Source of the DNA: CAYHXN01 sp964373675
GTDB lineage: Bacteria > Patescibacteriota > Minisyncoccia > UBA6257 > WO2-44-18
Length of the DNA: 64,000 bases
Assembly: GCA_964373675.1 (NCBI GenBank)
Contig: CAYJVO010000001.1
Span: 10,826-74,825, forward strand
Direction: 5' to 3'
The notes beneath the pieces are model-generated. The model was not told where the DNA came from. It worked only from the letters and a program-made list of their open reading frames with translations, and did not search any database. How positions within the stretch are numbered: the first letter of the stretch is position 1; each line of letters begins with the position of its first letter. Positions 41,515 to 49,085 of the stretch are shown piece by piece. The position numbers and the translations under genes were made by a program.

Positions 41515-41820
41515 TTAAAACACGCTTTTACACTTTTTGCAATACCGTACCTTTTGTTCGCCTTCGGCGCGATAACCGACGCGAACTGCTTCTTTGCAAT
41601 TAGCACAAACCGGCATCGCCTTTGATTCTTTTAGTGGCCGAATGTTGTTAACTATTTCCCCCTTCCCCCCTTGTTTTTTTGGACGCTGATGTTTTTTATA
41701 AACATTAAAGCCTTCCACCGTAACAGTTGCTTTGCTGTGATCAACTCTTAAAACTCTGCCCGTCTTCCCCCGGTCTTTGCCAGAAATTATTTTAACCGTA
41801 TCGCCTTTCTTTATCCTCAT
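41515..41820 (-). CDS. rplX: 50S ribosomal protein L24 with CxxC pairs
   Basis: 101 residues. The KOW domain is MRIKKGDTVKIISGKDRGKT then GRVLRV. The C-terminal part has two cysteine pairs, VCANCKEAVRVGY and RYCKKCKSVF, making a probable zinc ribbon where most bacterial L24 proteins have none. L24 starts large-subunit assembly at the 5' end of 23S rRNA. Confidence 0.94.
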   Translation of the reverse strand: MRIKKGDTVKIISGKDRGKTGRVLRVDHSKATVTVEGFNVYKKHQRPKKQGGKGEIVNNIRPLKESKAMPVCANCKEAVRVGYRAEGEQKVRYCKKCKSVF

Positions 41821-41824
41821 ATTT

Positions 41825-41928
41825 TTTACCGCTCCAAATCTACGAATTTGTCCGAAGTTAACGAATAGAATCCAAATAATTTTCGTGAAATGTTCGGCAT
41901 CTTCGGATATTTCGGATTATTCGGATCG
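41825..41928. repeat. AT-rich word/inverted repeats between rplN and rplX
   Basis: Words TACGAATTTGTCCGAAG, TTTTCGTGAAATGTTCGG and CGGATATTTCGGATTATTCG form imperfect inverted repeats. No gene is seen. Confidence 0.55.
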
Positions 41929-41929
41929 G

Positions 41930-42298
41930 TCATACTATTTCTTCCGCCATTGAAAAAATGGTTTCAAATCCCTTTTCTTTCAGCTCTCTGGGTATTGGCC
42001 CGAAAATACGGGTTGCTCGAGGTTCCCGCTTTTCATCAATTAAAACAGCCGCATTTTCGTCAAAGCGCACTCTTGTTCCATCGGTACGCCGCAATGGATG
42101 GCGCTGGCGAACTATTACTGCCTTGATTATATCTTTTTTCTTTACCGGTTTTCTTGGCTCAGCCGCTTGAACAGAAGCAATGATAATATCGCCGATGCGG
42201 GCATAACGCTTTCTGCTACCGCCCAAAACTCTAAAACAGCGGACGGTTTTTGCTCCGGAGTTATCCGCCACTTTTAATATGGATCTTTCTTGAATCAT
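41930..42298 (-). CDS. rplN: 50S ribosomal protein L14
   Basis: 122 residues, normal length. Motifs: MIQERSILKVADNSGAKTVR, then CFRVLGGSRKRYARIGDIII, RTDGTRVRFDENAAVLID and GPIPRELKEKGFETI. L14 contacts the subunit interface. Confidence 0.96.
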   Translation of the reverse strand: MIQERSILKVADNSGAKTVRCFRVLGGSRKRYARIGDIIIASVQAAEPRKPVKKKDIIKAVIVRQRHPLRRTDGTRVRFDENAAVLIDEKREPRATRIFGPIPRELKEKGFETIFSMAEEIV

Positions 42299-42311
42299 AG
42301 TGCTTACGCAG

Positions 42312-42390
42312 ATAACACGAACAATACTAATTTTTACGCGAATGACCCAAATTTTTGTTTTCGTGTCATTCGTGTATACGTTCGTGTTAT
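42312..42390. repeat. Imperfect inverted repeat between rpsQ and rplN
   Basis: Arms ATAACACGAAC...GAATGAC (42312-42346) and GTCATTCGTG...GTTCGTGTTAT (42365-42390). It fills the gap upstream of rpsQ on the minus strand. Confidence 0.7.
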
Positions 42391-42395
42391 TAGTG

Positions 42396-42647
42396 TTAAG
42401 TTAATTTACTAACAATTCTCCATCTTTTCTCTTTGGACATCGGCCTAGTTTCTTCAATCACTACCTTATCCCCTATCTTGTACTCATTGTTTTCGCTATG
42501 GGCTTTAAATCTCTTAGTTACTTTGTAGTACTTCAGATAGCGCGGGTGTTTTTTTAACCGCGTTATGGCCACCACTACTGTTTTGTTCATCTTGTCCGAC
42601 ACTACAACTCCTTCCAGTATTCGTTTTTTACCCTGTTGATTAGTCAT
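42396..42647 (-). CDS. rpsQ: 30S ribosomal protein S17
   Basis: 83 residues. OB-fold signature RILEGVVVSDKMNKTVVVAI, then HPRYLKYYKVTKRFKAHSEN, IGDKVVIEETRPMSKEKRWR. Normal length; closely follows rpmC. Confidence 0.95.
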   Translation of the reverse strand: MTNQQGKKRILEGVVVSDKMNKTVVVAITRLKKHPRYLKYYKVTKRFKAHSENNEYKIGDKVVIEETRPMSKEKRWRIVSKLT

Positions 42648-42652
42648 ACTAA

Positions 42653-42847
42653 TTATTTATTTTGGCTTAGTATCGTCAGGATTCGGGCAATATCTTTTTT
42701 AACTTTATGAATTTCTTTTACATTCTTAACTTTGCCGCCAGCTAAATCGTTTTTTAAATTCCACAAATTGTCGCGAAGTGAGGCCAGTATTTGTTTTAAC
42801 TCTGCCCCCGGCTTAGTTTTTAATTGTTCAAATTCTTTTTTCTTCAT
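42653..42847 (-). CDS. rpmC: 50S ribosomal protein L29
   Basis: 64 residues, two helices. MKKKEFEQLKTKPGAELKQI and the C-terminal KVKNVKEIHKVKKDIARILT are typical. L29 lies at the tunnel exit next to L23. Overlaps rplP by 4 bp. Confidence 0.92.
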   Translation of the reverse strand: MKKKEFEQLKTKPGAELKQILASLRDNLWNLKNDLAGGKVKNVKEIHKVKKDIARILTILSQNK

Positions 42848-43257
42848 GCTTTTGATATGATTCTAGTCTTTATCGGCAATTTATGACTGGCTAAACGCAA
42901 GGCCTCCTTGGCTAATTCCGGAGCAACGCCGTCCATTTCAAACAAAATTCTGCCCGGTTTTACCGGAAAAACATAGTGATCCACCGATCCCTTGCCGCCC
43001 CCCATAGTTATTTCCGGCGGCCGTTTGGTAACTGGCTTATCCGGGAAAATCCGAATCCAAAGTTTTCCTTCCCGTTCAATAAAATTTCTAATGGTCTTGC
43101 GGGCGGCTTCAATCTGACGGGAATTAATCCACGCAGAACTCTCGGCTTTTAGTCCAAAGCTTCCGAACATAAGGGTGGTGCCGCGTGTTTCAACAGCCCG
43201 ATCTTTAGACCGTCCCTTTTGCCATTTTCTATGTTTTACTTTTTTTGGTACTAACAT
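42844..43257 (-). CDS. rplP: 50S ribosomal protein L16
   Basis: 137 residues. Motifs: PKKVKHRKWQKGRSKDRAVE, SSAWINSRQIEAARKTIRNF, GKLWIRIFPDKPVTKRPPEI and MGGGKGSVDHYVFPVKPGRI. L16 helps position tRNA at the A site. Normal length. Confidence 0.96.
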   Translation of the reverse strand: MLVPKKVKHRKWQKGRSKDRAVETRGTTLMFGSFGLKAESSAWINSRQIEAARKTIRNFIEREGKLWIRIFPDKPVTKRPPEITMGGGKGSVDHYVFPVKPGRILFEMDGVAPELAKEALRLASHKLPIKTRIISKA

Positions 43258-43261
43258 AATT

Positions 43262-43345
43262 ATGTTAAATGGTTATATGTTCAATGCGACATGTGTAAAA
43301 TTAATTTTTAAACTTGCTTGCCACTTGTCGCATTTTACATTTCAC
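43262..43345. repeat. Inverted repeat between rplP and rpsC
   Basis: AATGCGACATGTGTAAAATT and ACTTGTCGCATTTTACATTT-type arms; related GCGACA words occur at 38.76 kb and at the right window edge. Confidence 0.6.
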
Positions 43346-43349
43346 TTTT

Positions 43350-44021
43350 TTACTTTTCGTTAAATATTTCCCCTTTATAAATCCAGACCTTGACTCCGAC
43401 GGTTCCATAATTGCAAAAAGCTGTTGCTTCTCCATAATCAATATCTGCTCTTAAAGTTTGCAGCGGAAGTTTTCCCTTTGAAACCCATTCGCGCCGAGAA
43501 ATTTCCGCTCCATCAATGCGGCCGGACAATCTAATCTTCGCCCCTTGCGCATCTTTGTACTGCATGATGTTTTCCAAATATTTCTTCATGGTGCCGCGGG
43601 CAGGCCGACGCTTTTCTAAATCCCAAGCTATATTTTGAGCCATATTTTGAGCGGAAACCTCAGCTCTTTTTAACTCCTCTACATTTAAGCTGATGGAGAA
43701 TTTCGTCTTTTTTTCTTTGCGTTCTTTAAAAAGTCTAATGAGTTTTTTTTCAATCTGCTTATTAAGTTCCTCAATTCCTTTTCCGCCGCGGCCGATTATT
43801 AAACCGGGGCGGGCGGCTTTAATAAAAATCCGATAAGTTTCGCGGCTCCCCCTCTCAATGTCAATTTTCACAATGCCAGCGGGCTCCAGTTTTTCTTTAA
43901 TAATTCTGCGAATCAAAACATCCTCTTCCAGCTGATATTTATAATCTCCGCCAAACCACCTGGATGACCAGTTTTTCGTAATCCCGAGCCGTAATGAATA
44001 TGGTTTAATTTTCTGTCCCAT
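43350..44021 (-). CDS. rpsC: 30S ribosomal protein S3
   Basis: 223 residues. MGQKIKPYSLRLGITKNWSS, KH domain with GLIIGRGGKGIEELNKQIEK, and the C-terminal domain GRIDGAEISRREWVSKGKLP, LQTLRADIDYGEA, YGTVGVKVWIYKGE. S3 is part of the mRNA entry/helicase site. A family A palindrome ends 8 nt before its ATG and no Shine-Dalgarno sequence is visible. Confidence 0.96.
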   Translation of the reverse strand: MGQKIKPYSLRLGITKNWSSRWFGGDYKYQLEEDVLIRRIIKEKLEPAGIVKIDIERGSRETYRIFIKAARPGLIIGRGGKGIEELNKQIEKKLIRLFKERKEKKTKFSISLNVEELKRAEVSAQNMAQNIAWDLEKRRPARGTMKKYLENIMQYKDAQGAKIRLSGRIDGAEISRREWVSKGKLPLQTLRADIDYGEATAFCNYGTVGVKVWIYKGEIFNEK

Positions 44022-44029
44022 TGTAATAT

Positions 44030-44104
44030 GGCTACGAAATACGAAATTTTACTAATATACGAAATTGGTTTTGTATATTCGTACTATTTTCGTATTTAGT
44101 GGCT
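44030..44104. repeat. Family A palindrome, copy 4 (upstream of rpsC)
   Basis: GGCTACGAAATACGAAATTT on one side, TTTCGTATTTAGTGGCT on the other, with inner ATACGAAATTGG/TGTATATTCGTA words. No GC-rich core. Confidence 0.85.
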
Positions 44105-44105
44105 G

Positions 44106-44606
44106 TTATACGCTTTTCCTTCTAAATAATCTCTTGAAGAATCCCGGCCTTTCTTGTTTGACTTCTTTTTCTTTTTGCTGCTGCGGTTTTAGAGCCTTCG
44201 CCTTCGGTACTTTCTTTTTCTTTGCTTTTTTTGGAGGCGGCATAATTACAAACCGGCTCGCCAGTGGCTGAGCCGCTTCCTCCAAAGTTAAAATTACATG
44301 GCTCATTTTTTTCTGAATCGGGGTCGCTCGTCCCTGGGCCCGCGGCATGAATCTTTTGAGCATTGGGCCCTGATTAACAATGATTTGCTTAATAAACAGC
44401 CGGCTAGCATCCAGTTTTTGATTATTTTTTGCATTAGCAACCGCTGAATGCAGTAACTTTAATAATGGCTTGGCAGATCGCTGACTTCTCATTAATAATT
44501 GGGCTTCGGCTTCCTGAATCGGCAAACCTCGTAAAATATCGGCGATCAACCTGACTTTGCGAGGCGCAATACTCAAATTGTTTAATTTTACTGTTTCTTG
44601 GTTCAT
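44106..44606 (-). CDS. rplV: 50S ribosomal protein L22 with long basic tail
   Basis: 166 residues against about 110 usual. The core is normal: LSIAPRKVRLIADILRGLPI, KPLLKLLHSAVANAKNN, and RFMPRAQGRATPIQKKMSHV. The extra 50 residues at the C-terminus are rich in K, P and R (KKAKKKKVPKAKALKPQQQK). L22 lines the exit tunnel; the tail would reach the ribosome surface. Confidence 0.95.
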   Translation of the reverse strand: MNQETVKLNNLSIAPRKVRLIADILRGLPIQEAEAQLLMRSQRSAKPLLKLLHSAVANAKNNQKLDASRLFIKQIIVNQGPMLKRFMPRAQGRATPIQKKMSHVILTLEEAAQPLASRFVIMPPPKKAKKKKVPKAKALKPQQQKEKEVKQERPGFFKRLFRRKSV

Positions 44607-44610
44607 AAAT

Positions 44611-44955
44611 CTATTTTTTTACCCCCTCAGCTGTCGCCTGAACCGCCTTGGCTTTTTCTGTCTCCGATTGCGCTTGCGCCGCCTCCAGTTCACGCTGCAT
44701 CTTGCCACCATGTCTGACGAATTTTCTGGTCGGCGCAAATTCTCCAAGCCGATGGCCGACCATTTCTTCTTTAATTGAAACTTCCACGAAATTCTTGCCA
44801 TTATGGACTCCAAAAGTAAATCCCACCATTTCGGGAGCAATCTCCGAACCGCGAGACCAGGTTTTGATAACCGTCTTATCGCCCGGCTTTAAATTGGCTA
44901 TCTTCTTTAATAGCTTCGGATCAACATATGGGCCTTTCTTGCTTGAACGAGTCAT
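44611..44955 (-). CDS. rpsS: 30S ribosomal protein S19 with C-terminal extension
   Basis: 114 residues against about 92 usual. Core: RSSKKGPYVDPKLLKKIANL, KTWSRGSEIAPEMVGFTFGV, HNGKNFVEVSIKEEMVGHRL, GEFAPTRKFVRHG. An alanine/glutamate-rich helix of about 25 residues is added at the end. Confidence 0.95.
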   Translation of the reverse strand: MTRSSKKGPYVDPKLLKKIANLKPGDKTVIKTWSRGSEIAPEMVGFTFGVHNGKNFVEVSIKEEMVGHRLGEFAPTRKFVRHGGKMQRELEAAQAQSETEKAKAVQATAEGVKK

Positions 44956-44958
44956 TTT

Positions 44959-45026
44959 GTGTCATGTGTCAGGTGTCAGGTGTCATGTACCGTTTTCTTG
45001 ATACTTGACACCTGATACCTGGCACG
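44959..45026. repeat. Two opposed heptanucleotide arrays between rplB and rpsS
   Basis: 44959-44986 is GTGTCAT, GTGTCAG, GTGTCAG, GTGTCAT. 44999-45026 is TGATACT, TGACACC, TGATACC, TGGCACG, roughly the reverse complement, so the whole forms an imperfect hairpin made of 7-nt units. Confidence 0.85.
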
Positions 45027-45027
45027 T

Positions 45028-45858
45028 TTAGCGTATTTTTGGCCGCCTCTGCAAAATCAATTTACTTGACCATTTCTTTTTGTTGCGCGTCTTGTGGCCG
45101 CCGGTGACTTTCCCCCATAAAGTTTTCGGCCGGCGAGTGCCGCGCGGCTGTTTTCCTTCGCCGCCTCCATAAGGGTGGTCTACCGGATTCATTGCCGTCC
45201 CCCTTACTGTCGGTCTAATGCCTAGCCAGCGGGAACGCCCGGCCTTACCAATATTTACCAGATTATAATCGGGATTAGAAACTTGTCCAATGGTCGCCAA
45301 ACCGCTGGACGATACCTTACGAACTTCTTTGGAAGCAAGTTTGAGGGTGGTAAAACCGCCATCGTGCCCCAAAATTTCTGCAAAAGCACCGGCTGAACGC
45401 GCTAATCTTCCGCCGCTGCCGGGACGAATTTCTATATTATGAACTTGATAGCCGATGGGAAGATTCTTTAAAGGCAGCCGGTTGCCGACTTTTAACGGCG
45501 CATTTTCCGAAGTAATAACAGTATCCCCCGCTTTTAGGCCTTTTGAAGCTAAAATATAACTGCGTTTGCCATCTTTATAAATGATTAAGGCGATGAAGGC
45601 GGAACGATAAGGATCGTATTCCAAGGTTTCAACTTTTGCCGGAATATTCATCCGGTTTTGTTTAAAATCTACCAAACGGTACAGTTTTTTATTTCCGCCT
45701 TCTTGGTGACGAGTGGCAATTACGCCGCGATTGTTGCGGCCGGCATTCGCGCGCAAACGAACCGTAAGCGGTTTGTACGGCTCGGTTTTGGTCAAAACCG
45801 AATAATCAACTGAGGTCATTTGCCTTCTTGATGGACTTGTTGGTTTGTAAGTTTTCAT
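45028..45858 (-). CDS. rplB: 50S ribosomal protein L2
   Basis: 276 residues, normal. KTYKPTSPSRRQMTSVDYSV, NNRGVIATRHQEGGNKKLYR, then the C-terminal GRSRWLGIRPTVRGTAMNPV and DHPYGGGEGKQPRGTRRPKT, including the histidine near the peptidyl transferase centre. A family A palindrome ends 9 nt before its start. Confidence 0.96.
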   Translation of the reverse strand: MKTYKPTSPSRRQMTSVDYSVLTKTEPYKPLTVRLRANAGRNNRGVIATRHQEGGNKKLYRLVDFKQNRMNIPAKVETLEYDPYRSAFIALIIYKDGKRSYILASKGLKAGDTVITSENAPLKVGNRLPLKNLPIGYQVHNIEIRPGSGGRLARSAGAFAEILGHDGGFTTLKLASKEVRKVSSSGLATIGQVSNPDYNLVNIGKAGRSRWLGIRPTVRGTAMNPVDHPYGGGEGKQPRGTRRPKTLWGKVTGGHKTRNKKKWSSKLILQRRPKIR

Positions 45859-45867
45859 TGAGATCTA

Positions 45868-45939
45868 ACTACGATACGAAATTTTACTAATATACGAAAT
45901 TGGTTTTGTATATTCGTACTATTTTCGTATTTGGTAGCC
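45868..45939. repeat. Family A palindrome, copy 5 (upstream of rplB)
   Basis: Very close to copy 4: ATACGAAATTTTACTAATAT, TTGTATATTCGTACTATTTT, CGTATTTGGTAGCC. Confidence 0.85.
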
Positions 45940-45940
45940 A

Positions 45941-46222
45941 TTAATGTGGTAATATATCTAATTTTTGGCCTTCTTTCAGTGTAACGATAGCTTTCTTGTA
46001 CCCGGGCTTTATTCCAACCATTTTTCCCAGCCGGCGCGGCTTAGGCCGAGTATTTACGATATTAATCCGAATCACATCAACTTTATAAATCTCCTTGATG
46101 GCTTTTTTTATTTCCGGGCTTGCGGCTTTATCATCAACCAAAAAGATGTATTTGCCAAAAGCGCTCATCCGAGTTGCTTTTTCAGTAATAATTGGTCTTT
46201 TGACTAAAAATTTGTTGATCAT
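45941..46222 (-). CDS. rplW: 50S ribosomal protein L23
   Basis: 93 residues. LVKRPIITEKATRMSAFGKY, SPEIKKAIKEIYKVDVIRIN, TRPKPRRLGKMVGIKPGYKK. L23 at the tunnel exit docks trigger factor and SRP. Overlaps rplD by 4 bp. Confidence 0.95.
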   Translation of the reverse strand: MINKFLVKRPIITEKATRMSAFGKYIFLVDDKAASPEIKKAIKEIYKVDVIRINIVNTRPKPRRLGKMVGIKPGYKKAIVTLKEGQKLDILPH

Positions 46223-46833
46223 TTTATTTCATTAATTGCCCGTTGATCCATTAAAATCTGCTTATATTTCAAAATATCCTCTACATTCAAAGAATTAGGG
46301 TGCGAGCTTTTCACTTTTGGCAAATTGGCTGAGGCCCTGAAAATTGTTTTATTGTCCATGGCTGGAAGCAAAAGCGCATTAAGAGTCGCATTTAAGATGC
46401 CGCTTAATTGGCTAACTAATTCCTTGGTTTTAGGATTGGCTATCACCAGTGAATCCACAATTTTTAACTCGCCATCAGCTAAACGCCGTGATAAAGCGGC
46501 GTAAATGGCGGCGCGAAGCATCTTTTTATTTATTTTTTGGGTAAAAATTTTTTCGCTGGTCGGGCCATGCGCTACTCCGCCGCCGCGCCAAATCGGTGAA
46601 CGAATGGAACCGTGACGAGCCCGGCCGGTGTGTTTTTGTCGCCAAGGTTTCCTGCCGCCGCCGCTCACCTCACCTCTACCTTTGGTGTTGGCCAGGGACC
46701 GACGGCGATTAGCCTGCTGAGCAACAACTGCCTGATACACCAAATCAGCATTCCATTTATGCCTAAATATTTTGTCCGGCAAATCAATCTCGCCAACACT
46801 CTCCCCTCTTAAATTGTAAATTTTAGTAATCAT
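46219..46833 (-). CDS. rplD: 50S ribosomal protein L4
   Basis: 204 residues. VVAQQANRRRSLANTKGRGE, VSGGGRKPWRQKHTGRARHG, SIRSPIWRGGGVAHGP (tunnel loop), then a variable C-terminal domain. In E. coli L4 represses the S10 operon; no leader hairpin of that type is evident upstream of rpsJ here. Confidence 0.95.
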   Translation of the reverse strand: MITKIYNLRGESVGEIDLPDKIFRHKWNADLVYQAVVAQQANRRRSLANTKGRGEVSGGGRKPWRQKHTGRARHGSIRSPIWRGGGVAHGPTSEKIFTQKINKKMLRAAIYAALSRRLADGELKIVDSLVIANPKTKELVSQLSGILNATLNALLLPAMDNKTIFRASANLPKVKSSHPNSLNVEDILKYKQILMDQRAINEIK

Positions 46834-46851
46834 GACGCTATTTGTAAATTT

Positions 46852-47274
46852 CTATTTTCTAATTTCTATCTTCCCGCTGTTATTCCCGGGCACCGCGCCT
46901 TTCAAAAAAACCAGCTTCTGTTCTTTATCTACATTAACAACCAACAAATTTTTAATCGTTGCCCGTCCGCCGCCCATTCGGCCAGGCATCCGCCTGCCCG
47001 GAAGTACTCTTTGCGCCGCAGTATTGCCGATTGATCCCGGAGCGCGGTGACGATTTTTTTGGCCGTGAGTTTTTGGGCCGCCGGCAAAACCATGCCGCTT
47101 AACCACGCCCTGAAATCCTTTTCCTTTGGTAATTCCACTCACTTTTACAAGGTCGCCCTTCTTTACGAATTCTAAATCTGCCCCGTTTTCTAATTTTATC
47201 GGAGTGACAGCAATCGCTCGGTCATTATCAAACGTTTGAGTCATTTTTAACTTTTTACCGCTAACTTTGTTCAT
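46852..47274 (-). CDS. rplC: 50S ribosomal protein L3, internally shortened
   Basis: About 140 residues against about 205-210 usual. The N-terminus (MNKVSGKKLKMTQTFDNDRA, IAVTPIKLENG) joins almost directly to LEFVKKGDLVKVSGITKGKG, so roughly 55 residues of the outer beta-barrel insert are missing. The part that reaches the peptidyl transferase centre is kept: KRHGFAGGPKTHGQKNRHRA, PGSIGNTAAQRVLPGRRMPG, RMGGGRATIKNLLV. I start at ATG 47274; an earlier in-frame ATG would read through a terminator-like hairpin. Confidence 0.92.
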   Translation of the reverse strand: MNKVSGKKLKMTQTFDNDRAIAVTPIKLENGADLEFVKKGDLVKVSGITKGKGFQGVVKRHGFAGGPKTHGQKNRHRAPGSIGNTAAQRVLPGRRMPGRMGGGRATIKNLLVVNVDKEQKLVFLKGAVPGNNSGKIEIRK

Positions 47275-47285
47275 TGGATTTTTAC

Positions 47286-47315
47286 AAAAACAACCGCTAG
47301 ACAGCGGTTGTTTTT
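47286..47315. terminator. Terminator-like hairpin between rpsJ and rplC
   Basis: A perfect 13-bp stem (AAAAACAACCGCT/AGCGGTTGTTTTT) with a 4-nt loop ends in a U-run on either strand. For the minus-strand operon it lies after rpsJ and 11 nt before rplC, so it would terminate or attenuate. Confidence 0.75.
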
Positions 47316-47345
47316 GCACTACTGACTAGCCAGAATATTGTACGC

Positions 47346-47672
47346 CTAAACCATCTTGATTTCAATATCTACGCCGGCGGGTAAATTAAGTTTAGATAAA
47401 GATTCTATAATTGCCTGGTTTGGATTAAGAATGTCAATTAGTCTTTTATGAACCCGCAGCTCAAACTGCTCCCGAGAGTCTTTATGAACGAAAGTTGAAC
47501 GGTTAACGGTATACTTTTTAATCTCGGTGGGCAGCGGAATCGGACCAATAACCTCCGCATCCTGACGCTTAGCGGCTTCTATAATCTGCTTGCAGGAATT
47601 ATCAATTAATTTATGGTCATAGGCTTTAATCCGAAGCCGTAATTTTTCTTTTTCAACTTCCTTCTTTACCAT
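47346..47672 (-). CDS. rpsJ: 30S ribosomal protein S10
   Basis: 108 residues. KLRLRIKAYDHKLIDNSCKQ, GPIPLPTEIKKYTVNRSTFV, HKDSREQFELRVHKRLIDIL. S10 also acts in NusB antitermination. It follows tuf, with a family A palindrome between them, and is followed by a terminator-like hairpin. Confidence 0.96.
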   Translation of the reverse strand: MVKKEVEKEKLRLRIKAYDHKLIDNSCKQIIEAAKRQDAEVIGPIPLPTEIKKYTVNRSTFVHKDSREQFELRVHKRLIDILNPNQAIIESLSKLNLPAGVDIEIKMV

Positions 47673-47680
47673 TGCGATCC

Positions 47681-47754
47681 GCTACTAAATACGAAATTTT
47701 TACGAATATACTAAATGTTTTTCGTACTTTCGTAAATTTTCGTATTTAGTAGCC
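47681..47754. repeat. Family A palindrome, copy 6 (upstream of rpsJ)
   Basis: GCTACTAAATACGAAATTTT, TACGAATATACTAAATGTTT, TCGTAAATTTTCGTATTTAG, TAGCC. It ends 8 nt before the rpsJ ATG. Copy 7 upstream of rpsG is almost identical, including the GCGATC word before it. Confidence 0.88.
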
Positions 47755-47790
47755 AATGAACTTATTGTTTGATCCGTATATTGGAGCAGT

Positions 47791-48990
47791 TTACTTGAGG
47801 ATTTTGACAACAACGCCAGCGCCCACGGTCTTGCCGCCTTCGCGGATGGCAAACCGCTGTTTTTCTTCCAAGGCAACTGGCGCAATTAATTTAATGACGA
47901 GTTTGATGGTATCGCCAGGCATAACCATTTCCATACCTTGGGGCAGGGTTACCTCGCCAGTAACATCAGTGGTCCGGATGTAAAACTGAGGTTTATATCC
48001 TTTAAAGAATGGGGTGTGGCGTCCGCCTTCTTCTTTACTTAACACATAAACTTCGCTGTCAAATTCCGTATGTGGCGTCACGCTGCCCGGTTTGGCAATC
48101 ACCTGGCCGCGTTCTACATCTTCTTTTTTCAAACCGCGCAGCAAAATGCCCACATTGTCGCCGGCCCGACCCTCGTCCAAAAGCTTATTAAACATTTCAA
48201 TGCCGGTTACCACGGTTTTTTGAGTTGGCTTCAAACCTATAATTTCCACTTCTTCATTAAGCTTCACGATGCCGCGTTCCGCTCTTCCGGTTACTACCGT
48301 ACCGCGGCCCTCAATAGAAAAAATGTCTTCTATGGGCATCAAAAACGGTTTGCTGATGTCGCGAACCGGTTCAGGAATATATTCATCTAAAGCTTTGACT
48401 AAATCTAAAATCGGCTTAGCAACAGGATCGTCAGCAGACTTAGCATTAAGCGCATTTAAGGCCGAACCGCGAATGACTGGCGTAGTATCCCCCGGAAATT
48501 CGTATTTTTTTAAAAGTTCGCGAACCTCGGATTCTACCAAATCAATAAGTTCCGGGTCGTCAACTGCATCAACTTTGTTTAAGAAAACAACTAAAGCTGG
48601 CACGCCGACTTGGCGGGCGAGCAGAATATGCTCTCTAGTTTGAGGCATCGGGCCGTCAGCCGCGGAAACTACCAGAATCGCGCCATCCATCTGAGCCGCG
48701 CCGGTAATCATATTTTTGATATAATCAGCGTGTCCGGGAGCGTCAATGTGAGCATAGTGACGCTTGTCTGATTCATATTCAGAATGGTGAAGAGCAATAG
48801 TAATGCCGCGGGCTTTTTCTTCCGGAGCATTATCAATGTCATCAACCGACTCCTCTTTTTTAGCCAAACCTTTTAAGAAAAGAATGTGGGTCAAAGCCGC
48901 AGTAAGCGTGGTTTTGCCATGATCAACGTGCCCAATAGTACCAACATTGACATGAGGTTTGGTTCTAACAAATTTTTCTTTTTCCGCCAT
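47791..48990 (-). CDS. tuf: Elongation factor Tu
   Basis: 399 residues. G1 GHVDHGKTTL, switch region ARGITI, G3 DAPGHADY (most bacteria have DCPGH), G4 NKVD, G5 GSALNAL; domains II and III follow with GRGTVVTGRAERG and the C-terminal FAIREGGKTVGAGVV. Delivers aminoacyl-tRNA to the ribosome. It lies between fusA and rpsJ, the standard str order. Confidence 0.97.
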   Translation of the reverse strand: MAEKEKFVRTKPHVNVGTIGHVDHGKTTLTAALTHILFLKGLAKKEESVDDIDNAPEEKARGITIALHHSEYESDKRHYAHIDAPGHADYIKNMITGAAQMDGAILVVSAADGPMPQTREHILLARQVGVPALVVFLNKVDAVDDPELIDLVESEVRELLKKYEFPGDTTPVIRGSALNALNAKSADDPVAKPILDLVKALDEYIPEPVRDISKPFLMPIEDIFSIEGRGTVVTGRAERGIVKLNEEVEIIGLKPTQKTVVTGIEMFNKLLDEGRAGDNVGILLRGLKKEDVERGQVIAKPGSVTPHTEFDSEVYVLSKEEGGRHTPFFKGYKPQFYIRTTDVTGEVTLPQGMEMVMPGDTIKLVIKLIAPVALEEKQRFAIREGGKTVGAGVVVKILK

Positions 48991-49085
48991 ACTTTTTTAT
49001 TTATTATTTATTCACGACAATAATCCGATTTTATAGGAAACCCCCTTAATATGTCAAGAGGTAAAAGGTGTAAACAAAAAACTTC

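Noticed and set aside
43175..43363. Small plus-strand frames across ribosomal genes
   Set aside because: They are antisense to r-protein genes and low-complexity gaps; nothing supports expression.
47275..47319. Longer N-terminus for L3
   Set aside because: The extra residues are encoded by a terminator-like hairpin and do not match the L3 family.
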